DNA from: Ipomoea triloba
Taxonomy: Eukaryota; Streptophyta; Magnoliopsida; Solanales; Convolvulaceae
Assembly (NCBI RefSeq): GCF_003576645.1
Contig: NC_044916.1
Location: 17,352,592 to 17,416,591 of the forward strand
Reading direction: 5' to 3'
DNA: 64,000 nt
Both the position numbers and the translations under genes were made by a program. Under the pieces are notes generated by a model. It did no database searches and was not told the DNA's origin. It worked only from the letters and a program-made list of their open reading frames with translations. Each line of letters opens with the position of its first letter. Position 1 is the stretch's first letter. This document shows positions 46,140 through 58,366 of this stretch, piece after piece.

Positions 46140-49100
46140 TGCACATGTGAATACATATGTATAAAGCCACAAGTAAATGTTTCTGTATCCATTGTTTATT
46201 TGGAAATTCTGTTTCCGACTTTCCGCCTTTGCACACCTATCTAAGATTAAAAGAATTTCTAACTCAAGAAGCCTGGATTGCAGGGGAAGAAATGCATGCT
46301 AATTGCTGGAGATGTGTATAGACCTGCTGCAATAGACCAACTTGTTATTTTGGGTGAACAGGTATTTGATATTACTTTGTAATAATGTGCTTTGTCTTAT
46401 GGTGAAATTCTTGTCTCTAACGGTAGTCAATATTCTAATATATGCCAAGTTTACAAATAGGATTGATGATTTCCAATTTAAATTAAAGAAAAAAAGGACT
46501 TGTGATATTATATTCTCACAATCAAAATGGATTTCTTTTATTGTGGTAATGGAGAAAACAACAGATTGAGTTGGAATGTGTTTGAAGATCAACATTGGTT
46601 TTCTGGTTTATTCATTCTCATGATGTCTACTAATAATGGGACAGGTTGATGTACCTGTTTATACAGCTGGAACAGATATTAAACCTGCAGAGATTGCTAA
46701 ACAAGGTTTAGAAGAGGCTAAAAAGAAGAACATAGATGTGGTCATAATGGATACTGCCGGAAGACTTCAGGTTATATCAAATTGGTTGTATTTCTGGGAT
46801 AATTTGCCGAAATGTGGAAATGTGTTTTTGTTTTTTATATCTTTTACCTTTATCAGATAGATAAGGCAATGATGGATGAATTGAAAGAAGTGAAACAGGT
46901 GCTGAATCCCACAGAAGTTTTGCTTGTTGTGGATGCAATGACTGGCCAAGAAGCAGCAGGTACTCTATCCTTATTGAAGTAGCTAATCTGCAGGATTTTT
47001 GGCAATTCTTTTTAATCATTTCTTTTAATATTTCAGAACGATTGTGAGCATAACCAACAAATAACCACATGTCTAGTTTGGTTTTGCTGTATGTTACAGT
47101 GACCTAAGGAATATCCATAGAGATGATTTGTACTACATTCTTGTCCTGTAATCTAAATATAGTCAATATCTCTTTTCCATAGTTTTTAAAATTTTCATTT
47201 TTATTAAATGATACAATTACATCGCCTTTGGCTCCACGAATAGGTGATTTTGAAATTTAATGAAATTTCTTAATTCATATCATCTTGAGTATGGATGCTT
47301 GAAAATATCCTCAAATTCTGTTGCTTTGATTGCCTTTGATATAATTGCAGCACTAGTCACGACTTTCAATCTTGAAATTGGAATTACCGGTGCCATCTTA
47401 TCAAAGCTGGATGGGGATTCTAGGGGAGGAGCAGCTTTGAGTGTAAAAGAGGTATGATCGATAATGCTGTTTGGTCAAACCATTTTTCCCTTTTTTCTTT
47501 TTGTTTCTGATGACTTTCTCGAACCTTACAAGGATTTCTCCATGTTAAATTGCTCTTTTAACTTTTTGCTTTTAATGGGCATTCAATAACTTGCTCTTAA
47601 TCATCGAACTTAAGACATGACTTTACATGGTACTTAACAAGTAGACTACACCAGGTTTCAGGAAAGCCGATCAAACTTGTGGGAAGGGGTGAGCGCATGG
47701 AGGACCTTGAACCTTTCTATCCTGATCGTATGGCAGGACGTATTTTAGGGATGGGAGATGTTTTGTCTTTTGTGGAAAAGGCACAAGAAGTTGTAGGTCC
47801 ATTCTTTCCTGTTTTCGTCGTCTCTTATTTTTCATTTGAAGAGTAATATCACCAAGGAGCTCTCAATTTGATGTGGATCTCTACAAATTATGGTCAGATG
47901 CGCCAAGAAGATGCGGAAGATCTGCAGAAGAAGATCATGAGTGCTAAATTTGACTTCAATGACTTCCTCAAGCAAACTCGTATGGTTGCACGGATGGGTT
48001 CCATGTCTCGTATTATCGGAATGGTTCCTGGGATGTCAAAGGTAGCACAACTGGCTCTATTCTATATCAGTCAATTTCTGTTTCTTTTGTTTACTCGAGA
48101 TATCAAAGTTATTAAAATCAGTAACATGCTCCCAGTTTTGTTTTATTCTGTTGATACCAGCATAAGAGATTTACGTAACTGTATTGTCTCCTTCACATGT
48201 TAACAGGTAACTCCTGCACAAATTCGAGATGCAGAGAAGAGCTTAAAAGATGTGGAATCAATAATAGAAGCAATGACCCCGGGTTTGTTATTCATCACTT
48301 GAGCTAAACCTTGTGTTCTCGCTCTTCTTTAAGCCCCAAAAAAACATTTCTTTAGCATTTTGGCCTTACAAGTTCTCAGTAATTCCAACTGAAGGGACAA
48401 CGGAATCAGTTGTCTTTTTGGATACTCCCTCCGTCCCATTTTTTGTTTGGTTTAATAAACAAACTTCTTTATGTTTTGGGTTCTTCTATGTTTGCGTTAG
48501 ACATAGTTTCATGAATATCTAATATATGAATACCTCTCCATTGAGCATGTATTGAGTTGAATAACATTTCTGCTTCTCTTTCAATGGTTGATGATGCATA
48601 TAAACTGCCATTTGCTACAGAGGAGAGGGAGCAGCCTGAGCTATTGGCAGAATCTCCCGACAGGAGGAAACGTGTTGCTCAAGATTCGGGAAAAACTGAA
48701 GAGCAGGTAAACACTAATGCATGCTTTGTATGTTATCCACAACATTACTAGCGTTTTTGTACACTCACAAGGGATACGCGGTTTTCGATTTTTAGGTGAG
48801 TCAACTTGTCGCTCAGCTTTTCCAAATGCGCGTGCGTATGAAGAATTTGATGGGTATGATGGAAAGCCAATCCATTCCCGCACTAAGCAATCTTGAAGAG
48901 TCCGTGAAATCGCAACTGAAGGTACTTATTATGTTTTCATCCTATCCCCATCAGAATTTATCACCATTAACAATCTTCTAAGCATAAGCATCCTGAAAAA
49001 TACTAAATAGATGACTGAAAACATACATACTTTTGCATTTGGCACAACTTATTTTACCCGATAGCGTAAATAACCAGAAGCCAAAACTGTCATAAGTTGC

Positions 49101-49487
49101 TCTAGAAAGTACCAAATATGCATAATTTCCCAATTCCATTGAACTTCATATTCATTTATGTTATATTGCATTCTAACTTCAATTAAACTCCATATAACAT
49201 ACACTCTAAGGCTGCATTTATTCTCCATTTTCTGTTTACCAATTGGAGAAATGTACAAGTAAACATATCCAATGTTTTCCTTTCTCTAGTTTTCCATTTT
49301 GCCCGTGAGTAAACATAAATATTTGAAGAAAATAGTTGAGTTCGAGGCCTTTTATAAGAGCTTTTGATTACATGTTTATGGTAAACAGGCCCCTCCTGGA
49401 ACTGCAAGAAGAAAGAGGAGATCTGGAACAAGGATCCAGTTTGCCCAGAACTCCATGGCATCTACAATCACAAAGAATTCTGCCTAG
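44110..49487 (+). CDS. cpSRP54: Chloroplast signal recognition particle 54 kDa protein
   Basis: A stromal GTPase that, with cpSRP43 and cpFtsY, delivers light-harvesting proteins to the thylakoid; a ribosome-bound pool aids cotranslational insertion. Fifteen exons: 44110-44265, 44365-44500, 45431-45498, 45582-45683, 45929-46081, 46284-46361, 46645-46770, 46857-46959, 47351-47451, 47655-47792, 47898-48041, 48207-48282, 48621-48706, 48796-48921, 49389-49487. All joins keep frame; total 563 residues, the size usual for the family. A Ser/Thr-rich transit peptide is followed by the N domain. The G domain shows GLQGVGKTT (185-193), DTAGR (267-271) and [11 protein letters not shown] (325-335). The Met-rich M domain starts at about 388 ([14 protein letters not shown]). 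The C-terminal extension has ARRKR at 537-541, the cpSRP43-binding motif that separates it from cytosolic SRP54. It looks intact. Confidence 0.95.
46106..46134. repeat. (TC)n in a cpSRP54 intron
   Basis: This is a short TC run in the intron after the P-loop exon. Confidence 0.9.
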
Positions 49488-49837
49488 CTTTGAGCAGCAC
49501 TACTTTTACAGTGTAACTGGACATGCTATATCCAGTGCTTGCACAAATAAGTGTTCCTCGGTTTAAAGAGGTTTCGTGTAACATGATATTTTTGGTTCAT
49601 TTAAGGGGAATGAGAAGTGAACACTGATCTCTTATTTAATTCACTGAGTTTTACTTTCTGCTAGCTAGGATACAAGCTTTTCAGCATTCACTATATGTAA
49701 TGACTATGAAGAGATGTTATACTTGATTTCTTCATGTAACATGATACAAATAGTTTTTCTCATTACATAAGTTATTAGTCATTTAAATTATGAAAATGTT
49801 GTACAAATGTACAATATTCCATGTCATATACTCATAT

Positions 49838-50400
49838 ATAAGAGTGCACAATTCATTTTCTTCTAATTTTCCCTTTTAGTATATTTTTTTCCCTTGCCTT
49901 CTAGTGATCCTCTTTATGCTTTCAAGTGTTCAATTTCATGCCTACAAGTGCATGCGTGTCTTGCTATTTCGTTAAAAAATAAAATAATACTTAGCACCCG
50001 GTTGCACCCCCACATAAGGGTTCGAGCCTCAGTGGAGGTAATATTGGCTCGTTGTGCTTCATTTGGTTGAGAAAGTAGCTATGACTACATTGTAATAGAG
50101 TCAATAGTACTCAAAAAAAAAAAAAAAAAAAAAACTTAGCATTCCATTGAACCCTTGTTTTCATTCTAGTGCATGTTTTTAGCATTTAAGTGCACATTTT
50201 GTAGCTTCAAGTGTATATTTTCTTTTCTAAGAGTGCACAATTAATTTCCTTTGAATTTTCCTTTTAGTGTCATTTTGTCATTTTTTTTTTCTCCCTTGCC
50301 TTGCCTTGCCTTCTAGACGTCTAGTGATCCTCTTTATGCCTTCAAGTTTTCAATTTAATGCCTACAAGTGTATGTGTCTTACTATTCTGTATAAATTTTA
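49838..50400. repeat. Diverged direct duplication, about 390 bp apart
   Basis: AGAGTGCACAATT..., TTCCCTTTTAGT, CTAGTGATCCTCTTTATGC and ATGCCTACAAGTG occur in the same order from 49838 and again from about 50230. The first copy holds the SINE at 49997-50133; the second lacks it. Confidence 0.8.
49997..50133 (+). mobile_element. SINE with 8-bp target duplication
   Basis: It is flanked by ACTTAGCA (49989-49996 and 50134-50141). It has a B-box GGGTTCGAGCCTC at 50019-50031 and ends in TAGTACTC plus a run of about twenty A. The related downstream copy of the host sequence (AATACTTAACATTC near 50405) shows the site without the insert. Confidence 0.88.
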
Positions 50401-50844
50401 AAAAATACTTAACATTCAAGTGAATTCTTTTTCTTTTTTTTTTTTCTTCTCGTGCATGTTTTTTGCCTTTAAGTGTTATGCCTTCACCTGCATGTTTCTT
50501 TGTCTTCAAGTGCACAATTCTGGGAAGTATTTGTTATATCATTCTTTTCAATAACATATAACTAAATTTCTAATGAAATTTGTGAGATTTACAAATTTGT
50601 ATGTGTAATTACTTTAATAACACTTAAGTTGAATAACCTACATTTTTGGTACCATAAATTGCATCAATTGCACATCTATTTACCTTCCAGTACATATTTT
50701 TTTGCCTTCAATTGCATGGTTTTGAGCTTTAAGTGCGCAGTGTAGAATTTATTTTTAGAGAGTCATTGATCATTAGGGAAGCTTATCTCACTGTATTTTC
50801 GCACCGGAAGAAGGTTCGCACTGGATCCTAAACCTATATATACA

Positions 50845-51531
50845 TATAGGATTGCGTTCAAGTGCGAACCACCCGCCTAGGAGAGAACTGAGAACGCATG
50901 TCATCTGCCCACGTGTCCAGATGTAGTTGCACCTAGGTGCCTGAATGCTAACAAGGTAAATTACTTGCACTTGTAAGTGAAAATAGGTGCACAAGTGCAA
51001 GTAAAATATATTACAGGTGCAAGTAAATTATACATTGATCATCAATACTAAATGCACCTAATGTTATAATTATGTGTACCTACCTAGGTGCATGAATGTT
51101 AACAATGTAAATTACTTGCACTTGTAAGTAAAAATAGCTGCACAAGTGCAAGTAAAATGTATTACAAGTGCAAGTAAAATGTACACTGAGCTCAATATTA
51201 AGTGCACCTAATGTTAAAATTAGTTGCACCTAACGTTATAAGTAGGGGCACCTATGTGCATGAATGTTAAACGTGCACTTGTAAGTGAAAATAGGTGCGC
51301 TTGTAAGTGAAAATATGTGCGCTTGTAAGTGAAAAATATGTGCGCTTGTAAGTGAAACTATGAGTGCACTTATAACACATTTACTTGCACTAAAGTTCGA
51401 GTTACGAAAATGCCATCACGTTGTTTTTTTTTTTTTAATTACATCTGATTCGTTGATCTATACACGTGGACGGCTGCGAAACGTTCTCATTTCCATCCTG
51501 GGCGATGGTTCGCACCTGAGTGCACCCCTAT
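50845..51531. mobile_element. Foldback element 1 (GTGCGAACC ends)
   Basis: The left end TATAGGATTGCGTTCAAGTG, then GCGAACCA, is mirrored by the right end (read inversely ATAGGGGTGCACTCAGGTG, then CGAACCA). The ends share GAGAACG and CCACGTGT in order. The interior is dense in GTGCAAGTAAA and TTACTTGCACTTGTAAGT. At 51272-51362 about four 23-base units of GTGCGCTTGTAAGTGAAA stand in tandem. Boundaries approximate; no target duplication seen. Confidence 0.75.
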
Positions 51532-52138
51532 GGGCGCACTCAGGTGAGGAACAGATGTATAGGAAATAACTGAGAACCAATCGCAGTCGTGCATGTGTCC
51601 AGATTTAACGGATAAATATGTGGTGTCATTTTCGTAAATAACTCAAACTTTGGTACAAATAACATGTGCTAAAAGTGCAAGTAACTGGTACAAGTCTGCA
51701 AGTAAAATCACTTAAAAGTGCAACCATTTTCACTTAATGGTGCAAGCAATTTACCATTTTAACATTGGTGCATCTAATGATAACATTTTCCACATTTGTG
51801 CACTTAATGATAACGTTTGGTGCAACTAATTATAACATTATGTACACTTAATATTGATGCTCAATATACATTATTTGTTAACATTTTTAATATATTTTAC
51901 TTGCACTTTTAATACTTTTTACTTGCACTTAATTGCATTATTCGAAATTGTTACTTGCACTTTTAACACAATTTACTTGCACTTCAAAGTTCAATTATTT
52001 ATGAAAATGTCACCGCGTTATTTTTAAATAGTGTTTTTGATCCGTTATATTTGGGCACGTGGACGGCTGCGATTGATTCTCCGTTTTTTCATGGGCAGTT
52101 GGTTCTCATCTGATCAATCTCTTAGGTGAGAACTTATA
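51529..52138. mobile_element. Foldback element 2, directly adjacent
   Basis: It begins TATGGGCGCACTCAGGTGAG where element 1 ends. The right end read inversely is TATAAGTTCTCACC. Shared inner blocks are TGAGAACCAA, CAATCGCAG, and TAACGGAT/ATAACGGAT. The interior again carries TTACTTGCACTT motifs. It is a relative of element 1. Confidence 0.7.
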
Positions 52139-52664
52139 GACAAATTCAAACCATTAATCTGCAAGATCTTATGAATGATAAATCAAGTAAAAAATGGGCA
52201 GGTCAGTTTCATAAATATTACAAATTTTTAAAATGAGCGGAGTCATTTTCATAAATATATTGTATAACTAACTAAATATGGACTAGTGAGTATCAATTGG
52301 TAAGCAATGATTAATGTATAACTGATTAATGATCCAACGTTAGTGGGTATAAACATGATTATCGGGCAGTTGAAACAGGAGAAATAATAGAAGGCAGTTA
52401 AGATCCTGAATAATGGTAGACATTTTAGGAGTGTTGGGATACATATATGGTGACATGCATGTGTGATGCCGTCTCCCCTCAAATTAAAAATCCTTAACCC
52501 TAAACTCCAAATACTGAGATCATTACTCTTCTCTTTCTCAACGTATAGTACTGGATGGGTTTATAACAAACCACCATCAATTATATATTCTGTCTGGGTG
52601 GTTGGAATTTTGCATTTTTTTCAACCCTAATTAAGATATATATTTATTATCTCTCTCGATCAAT

Positions 52665-53952
52665 ATGTCTGATTCTGGGGGTACTTTTCCGGCAGCTGAT
52701 GCAGAAATCGAGTTGAATCCTGAAAACAATAAGGAGTTTCAAGTTGATTCCGTTCCTTCAAAACTATCCTCCAATGCCGAGAATAAGGTACGAATATCTC
52801 TTTAGGGAATGAATGTAAATCTTGCTTGATAGATGATCCTGATTTCCCTTCTTAATCCTGGTTCTGTCCACTCAAAAAAATTATTTATTCCGAGTACGAT
52901 TGACATTCTTACTCTGAGAAGACACATTCCCAAGTAAGAGCAGCTCCAAGAGATCAAATCTTTTTCTTTAGAGACGAGGGAAACCCCTCCAACTCTTTTC
53001 GGTGTAGGTAAATGACGCCAATCAATAAAGAACCATAAATAGGTTATCCATAGTTGATCAGTTCAAACTGAGGGTCAAGAATTCAAACTTGTGACCTTGT
53101 GGTATAAAGGTAGATTTCTCGTCAATATTGACTGTTTTTAGAAAGAAGGCTGGAAAGAGAGGAATTGAATTTGTAAAGAAGTGGATTTTTTTGTGTTGGG
53201 GATGTTAATAGGCAATTTTTGTTTTGTTTTGTTTTTGTTTTATTTTTATTGTTTTCCTCCCTCTCCCCCATTGGCAAAAAACCTCACAGAAGCTGTTATG
53301 GATTGTTTGTGATACTCTAAAGATGTCTATCAAACATGACATCATTAATCTCTCAACATCATTATCTTAATCTCTTCAATCAGATTGTAATAATCCCACC
53401 ATTATTTGTCCCTAACTTATTAGCCATTGTAGGCCATATGGCCCCTTAATGATTTGTAGGGATCGTTTAGTAAAACTCATGGTAACCTATGTTTGATAAG
53501 ACAACTTAAAAATAACATGTTGCCCTTACGGGCTTAGTTCACTAAGTCCACTGATTCAGTAGATAGTTCTGTCTACTAAGCCACTGCCTTACCGTGATAA
53601 GGCAGAAGTTGGGGATTCAACCTTTTGAGGCTTAGTTCACTAAATCTACCGATTTAGTAGATAGTTCCCTCTGCTGAGCCACTGAATTGTTGTGATTTAC
53701 ATCCCTCATATGCTCACATGTTCTGTAAGACTAGGGTTAGAGATTCAACTTTTTGGGAGAATAAAGAATAAAAAAAATACTCTGAAACATGTTTGTATGC
53801 AGGAGAGAGAAGAGGCAGCTAAGAAGGCAAAAGAAAAAGAGAGAAAGGATGCAGCAATGCAGACATTGAAGACAACCATCATCGTCTCCGCGGTGGTCGT
53901 GGCGGTTGCCGGCACCATCTTTGCCATTACCAAGAAACTCAGAGAGAAATGA
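52665..53952 (+). CDS. Small predicted tail-anchored membrane protein
   Basis: Two exons, 52665-52787 and 53803-53952, with GT-AG borders, give 90 residues. Residues 1-40 are polar and acidic. Residues 42-58 are highly charged (EREEAAKKAKEKERKDAA) and likely helical. Residues 62-82 (TTIIVSAVVVAVAGTIFAIT) form one hydrophobic helix, and the protein ends KKLREK. A single C-terminal helix with a short basic tail is the layout of tail-anchored proteins of the mitochondrial, plastid or peroxisomal surface. I recognise no named family and infer nothing about function. The start is the first ATG after a CT-rich leader. Confidence 0.75.
53533..53695. repeat. Direct repeat in the intron of the small membrane-protein gene
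   Basis: CTTAGTTCACTAA...TAGTAGATAGTTC...GAGCCACTG or close variants occur twice, starting near 53535 and 53631. GGATTCAACCTTTTG lies between them. It may be a tandem, minus-strand retroposon remnant (GGTTGAATCC is B-box-like). Confidence 0.6.
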
Positions 53953-54920
53953 AACCCCTTCACAACACTCACAGATATGATTTCAGTGTGTCCAAACACA
54001 CCCTCCCTCTGCTATCTTCAATTACCTTCCTTTTATTTTATTTTATACTCCATAGAATATGATATAATGCCCTTTCATAGTGTTTCAATTAGAAAGAAAA
54101 TACAATTCTAGTGACATTATTCATGTAGATTGCCACTTTGTTGGCATTAACCAAGAAAAATAAAAATATTTTCAGATTTGAACCCCCATAGGTTTATCTG
54201 ATCTGAGGACTATCAGAAATCCCATTCCCTTTTATCCCTTCATAACTCATAAAAGAAGAATGACACCTTTAAAAGAGAGAATCATAATATATTTGAGCTA
54301 TCTGACAGATTACAAGTTCTTGAATCCTTGTATGCATATTACTTACAAACTATGAGATTAAAAGGGATTGAATGTATTTAAAGAGCAGAAATGTCTCAAA
54401 GTTCTTATTGATCAACAGTCCCAAGAAATATCTTAGCAGATTTAAGTACATTACAACTTACAGTACAAGCTTACCGGCCTATAAGAAAAATTACCTCTAC
54501 TTGCTTGTTGAAATGACAACCTGACGGGGAAGCAAATTAGCATTATGGGTCATGAGCTCCTTTTTGCTCATCTATCTAGCAACCTTGAAGGCCAATTAAC
54601 TCCTACTCAACCATCCTGAAAGACGCAGAATTGTTTAGTCCAATAGTGTCCTGGAATGTCGATGTAGAAAATGCAGATGAAGATAAAGTAGGCCTTTATA
54701 AGTTTCAACCATCATATACATTTATGTACCTGAAACAATAGATTTCAATAGTGCGGATTTGGATGTGAAGAAACATGGGAAATTTTAATCATGAGTTTTC
54801 AACAGGTTCGTGCTACTATTTCAAACATTCTTACAAAATCTATACAGAATACTGATATATCAGGATTTTTAGTACTTCTAGCTACACAAATGTAAAATTA
54901 TTACCTGTCCGATGAGCCCC
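53953..54920. other. Space between two convergent genes
   Basis: 3' flanks of the small membrane-protein gene (+) and the F-box gene (-) meet here. No other gene or repeat is recognised. Confidence 0.5.
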
Positions 54921-56896
54921 CTAAACAAAGGCTGAAAGGTCTTCCGGTGGTTCTATCCAAATGCTCTCAAACGGATCTTGTTCTCCCCAATCGTAACACT
55001 GCTTTCGAGGGTAGTACCTGTCATGGTCTAGAGAGTATGATATGCATCGCCGTCCGTAAAAACGAACCTTAGAAAAGTAAATGCTGTTTCGCATCACCCC
55101 AAGGATATCTGTCCTTGCTTGGGACGACAAGAAACTTGCAAATAGCGTCAAGCCACTTAAAGATTGCATTCCCACCCAGACTCTATTAACTTGGTCTAAC
55201 TTGTATATCACCGGGTTGGCAGTAGAGCAAGTATATATAACATAAATATCTCCATTATGTTCTGCCATGAATTTCCCCTTCCACCAGTTCTTGACAAAGA
55301 AATTCTCGGGGCACCTAGGCGGTGGCACGACTCTGACAACCCAAGAATGCTCTTCCGGGTTATAAACCCCCAGCCATCCTGTCAGACTCAGACAATAGAA
55401 TAGGCCATTGCAGAAAACCAATTTGTTCCAGATACTGCTCACAAATGGCAAGCGGTTCTGGTAATTCTCAGTCGTCCATTCAGTTGCTCCAGGGTGACAT
55501 GTGCTAATAGCTACCACAGTGGGGCTGATATGCTTAACAGTAAAAACGATGCACTTGGGAGATGTCGGAGCAGCAGAAAACGCAACGATTTGATAAGTCA
55601 ATTCTAATTTCGGCAAATTGATTAACTGCCTAGAGTAAGGATTGAAGAACAGAACACGTTGCGTTCTGGGCTTGTAGAGCAGCAACCATCCGTCCTTGGT
55701 GTAACACAGCCTGGAGGAACGCAACTCGGGTAACTCAACAGAATAAGTCTTGCGCAACGAAGGATCGTAGAACTCTACCAAGTCGCCAAACTTCGGAAGG
55801 AACATAAGCCAAGGGGGTTTATTGGCAACCCGGACAGAGAGGGCAACAGAACGCCACAGTTTGCAAACAGCAGAAGCACGGATATTATCCCTCAAGTTCA
55901 AGTGACCGACAATTATTTCCAGAATCTCTCTTGGAAGTTCAGATCGCGCCTGCTGTAAAGAGCTTTCACTTTCGTCAACTTCAACTCCTCCTCCTGCATT
56001 TTCCAGGACCGTCTCGACTAACCTAGAAATATCAATACTGTCATTTAATCAGTCAGTCCATATGCAAAAGAATCGTTTACCTTCTCTCCAAAACAACACC
56101 AAAAAACAAAGACACAGGAAGAACAACATTGTTCAACTCAATTTTAAGTTCAATCATGCAAATAAATATGAAACAGAACAGCTATGCAAAAAAGAACACA
56201 AGTAAACCAACCCAGTTTACCTCAGAGATTAATATAAGCAGAAATGACATAAAAATGATAAACAAAAAAGATCACCATAGGAAGGAATCGGTTTGATAAT
56301 GGTTTCTGGTTTGCAGGACACAAGAACATATAAGCAAGTATATATAATTCACTGAATATAACCAATTCCCCAATAAACTCCAAGCAAAGACAGACTATTT
56401 GGTTTTACAGATTAAAAGAAAAAACCTAAATGGGGGTTCAGAAAAATGCAAAAATCAAACAAAAAGTATAAAATTAAGCTCGATTTAATTATCATCCCAG
56501 CTCGAATTTCATTACTCACAAACTAACAACAGACTAATCAAGTGAAAAGAAAATCAAACAGGAAAACCCTAAGATTGAACATTTTCATTTCTATAGAAAC
56601 TCAACCCCAAATCACACCAAAAGATTCAAACTTTATAGCCAAAATCACATTCTTGAAACCAATCAGCTGAAATTGAGCTTGATCTAAGCTAAAAAAACCC
56701 ACAGATGAGTATCCAAATTACAGTCAGAGCATCAAATTACTACATCCTGGAATAGGAATATCCCAACCAAGATCAAAGCTAAGAAATAGTCAGAAAACAT
56801 AGAAAAGCAAGCAAAAGAAGAATTCTTAGGCAAAAAAACAGAAGAGGAAGAACAAGGAGCTCACGATCTCAGCCGCCTTCTTTTCCTTCCAGCCAT
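54921..56896 (-). CDS. F-box protein with DUF295 domain
   Basis: This is a probable substrate adaptor of an SCF ubiquitin ligase. Two exons on the minus strand, 56896-56865 and 56022-54921, joined GT-AG in frame, give 377 residues. Residues 1-11 (MAGRKRRRLRS) are very basic, like a nuclear targeting signal. The F-box lies at about 39-80 (ELPREILEIIVGHLNLRDNI then CKLWRSVA). A DUF295 beta-propeller-like region follows, with repeated Trp/Tyr blocks (NPYSRQLINLP, YNPEEHSWVV, YKLDQVNRVWV) and the C-terminal GRRCISYSLDHDRYYP and WIEPP typical of this family (group of Arabidopsis At1g57790). The first ATG of the long exon (55901) lies inside the F-box, which is why the short first exon is preferred. 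Substrate unknown. Confidence 0.9.
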
Positions 56897-57139
56897 GATA
56901 AGAGAAAGAGGTGGGTAGTTGGGTGAGGAAGGATGTATTGTTTTGTGGATAAACAAAAAAGAAAAAAAATAATGGGAAAGTAAAGGCAGAAACTGGCAAC
57001 TTGCTACGACTGTTGTCAGTAAGCGACAGCTCCCACTACACGTGTACTTCAACAGCTTTGCATTCCACTGGAAACTGCCCGTGGTTATTCTCACCCTCCG
57101 CCAACGGAGAATTGCCATCAAATATACATTAAACAAAAA
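56897..57139 (-). promoter_or_regulatory. F-box gene upstream region
   Basis: A short, purine-rich leader on the gene strand precedes the ATG. No convincing core promoter motif is called. Confidence 0.3.
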
Positions 57140-57580
57140 TGAAAAATATCGCTTTCACTCTCAAATCTTACTTTATACTTTTACTCACTCAAAATTTGGA
57201 TGCTGGCATTTTTTGAGACCCACAAAAAATCTCTTGTTACATTAGTGAGTAAAAGTAAAGGGTTGGTGATTGAGAGTCTATGTAGTAGAACTCAAAGAAA
57301 AATGACGGTTATGAAGAATACGTTGACAAGGAGTTCATGACTATCTCAAGGATGGTCATCACTTGGAAAAGCTAAGGTTTCTCTTTCACTTGTATTTAGA
57401 TTCGAAAAATAGTAAAATACTATGTGCACTCACATTTTCTACTATCAACTTTTACTTTCACACACAAAATCTTGATGTAGACACTTGTATTTAGCTCACA
57501 TAAGAAATTAGCTTCCACCACATCAAAAGTAAAAATTTAAGGAATTAGATTTGAGAGTACATACATGTAATAGAACTCTT
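57140..57580. repeat. Two copies of a dispersed 150-bp repeat
   Basis: About 57145-57290 and 57425-57580 both run from CTTTTACTxxC through a central AAATCT-containing part to TTGAGAGT...TAGTAGAACTC or TTGAGAGT...TAATAGAACTC. Their outer parts are partly self-complementary (TTTTACTCACT and AGTGAGTAAAAG), so they may be MITEs. Confidence 0.6.
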
Positions 57581-57938
57581 TAAATTCAATTTCTATTTTT
57601 TAGTTTTTCATATGTTTCACTAGTTTTATTTATTTCTCTAAGAAAAATATATATGTTAAAAATATTGTTGCAAGGAATTGAAGTGTGAATCTAGCGTTTA
57701 TCCTTGTCTTTCTCCATTTTTCCAATTTTGAAGAATTAGTAAAATAGATTCTTCACATTCTAGAAAAGGGGAGAGCAAGTTTTCATTTTTCAATTTGAAA
57801 AAAAATGGTTTTAGTAACAATGGGACTGTTACTGTGCTCTCAATATCCTCTTCCAAGAGAGGTAGCTCTTCATTTGGGAGCTTGAAGGCACACCATAAAC
57901 ATTAAAACTTTCAGTCTATTACATGTTCATAACACATG

Positions 57939-57940
<2 letters not shown>

Positions 57941-57994
<54 letters not shown>
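57941..57994. repeat. (AT)n microsatellite
   Basis: This is an uninterrupted AT run. Confidence 0.95.
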
Positions 57995-57997
<3 letters not shown>

Positions 57998-58235
57998 GAA
58001 ACTTCAAGCTTTAATTTTTCTAGAAAAATGACTCATTATTTTTAGAATAATTTTTATTTTAATTTTTAAAGTAAAACTATATTATAATTGTTAGGATTTT
58101 TTATATAATTATACAAAAGAAAAATAAATATGAAAATTAAAATTTATGTTAAAAAATGGGGATTAAATATTTAGTCATTATTTTATCAGTGTGTTGATTT
58201 AGTTAACTATACTTAACTAAAATTATTTATAATTT

Positions 58236-58350
58236 GCCAAGGACCTTGTAGTCCAATGGCATCAAACCCTTTCCTTTATACGGGAGGTGGTGGGTTTGAG
58301 CCTCAGTGCAGGCAATACTGCATTCTAATAAAGTTAGTAGTATCCAAAAA
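58236..58350 (+). mobile_element. SINE with 16-bp target duplication
   Basis: It is flanked by perfect AAATTATTTATAATTT repeats (58220-58235 and 58351-58366). It has an A-box-like TGTAGTCCAATGGC, a B-box GGGTTTGAGCCTC at about 58291-58303, and ends TAGTATCC plus an A run. Its GAGCCTCAGTG and tail resemble the SINE at 49997. Confidence 0.9.
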
Positions 58351-58366
58351 AAATTATTTATAATTT

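Noticed and set aside
17872..56896. Idea that the five genes form a biosynthetic or functional cluster
   Set aside because: Their roles are unrelated, they are separated by large repeat blocks, and nothing suggests joint regulation.
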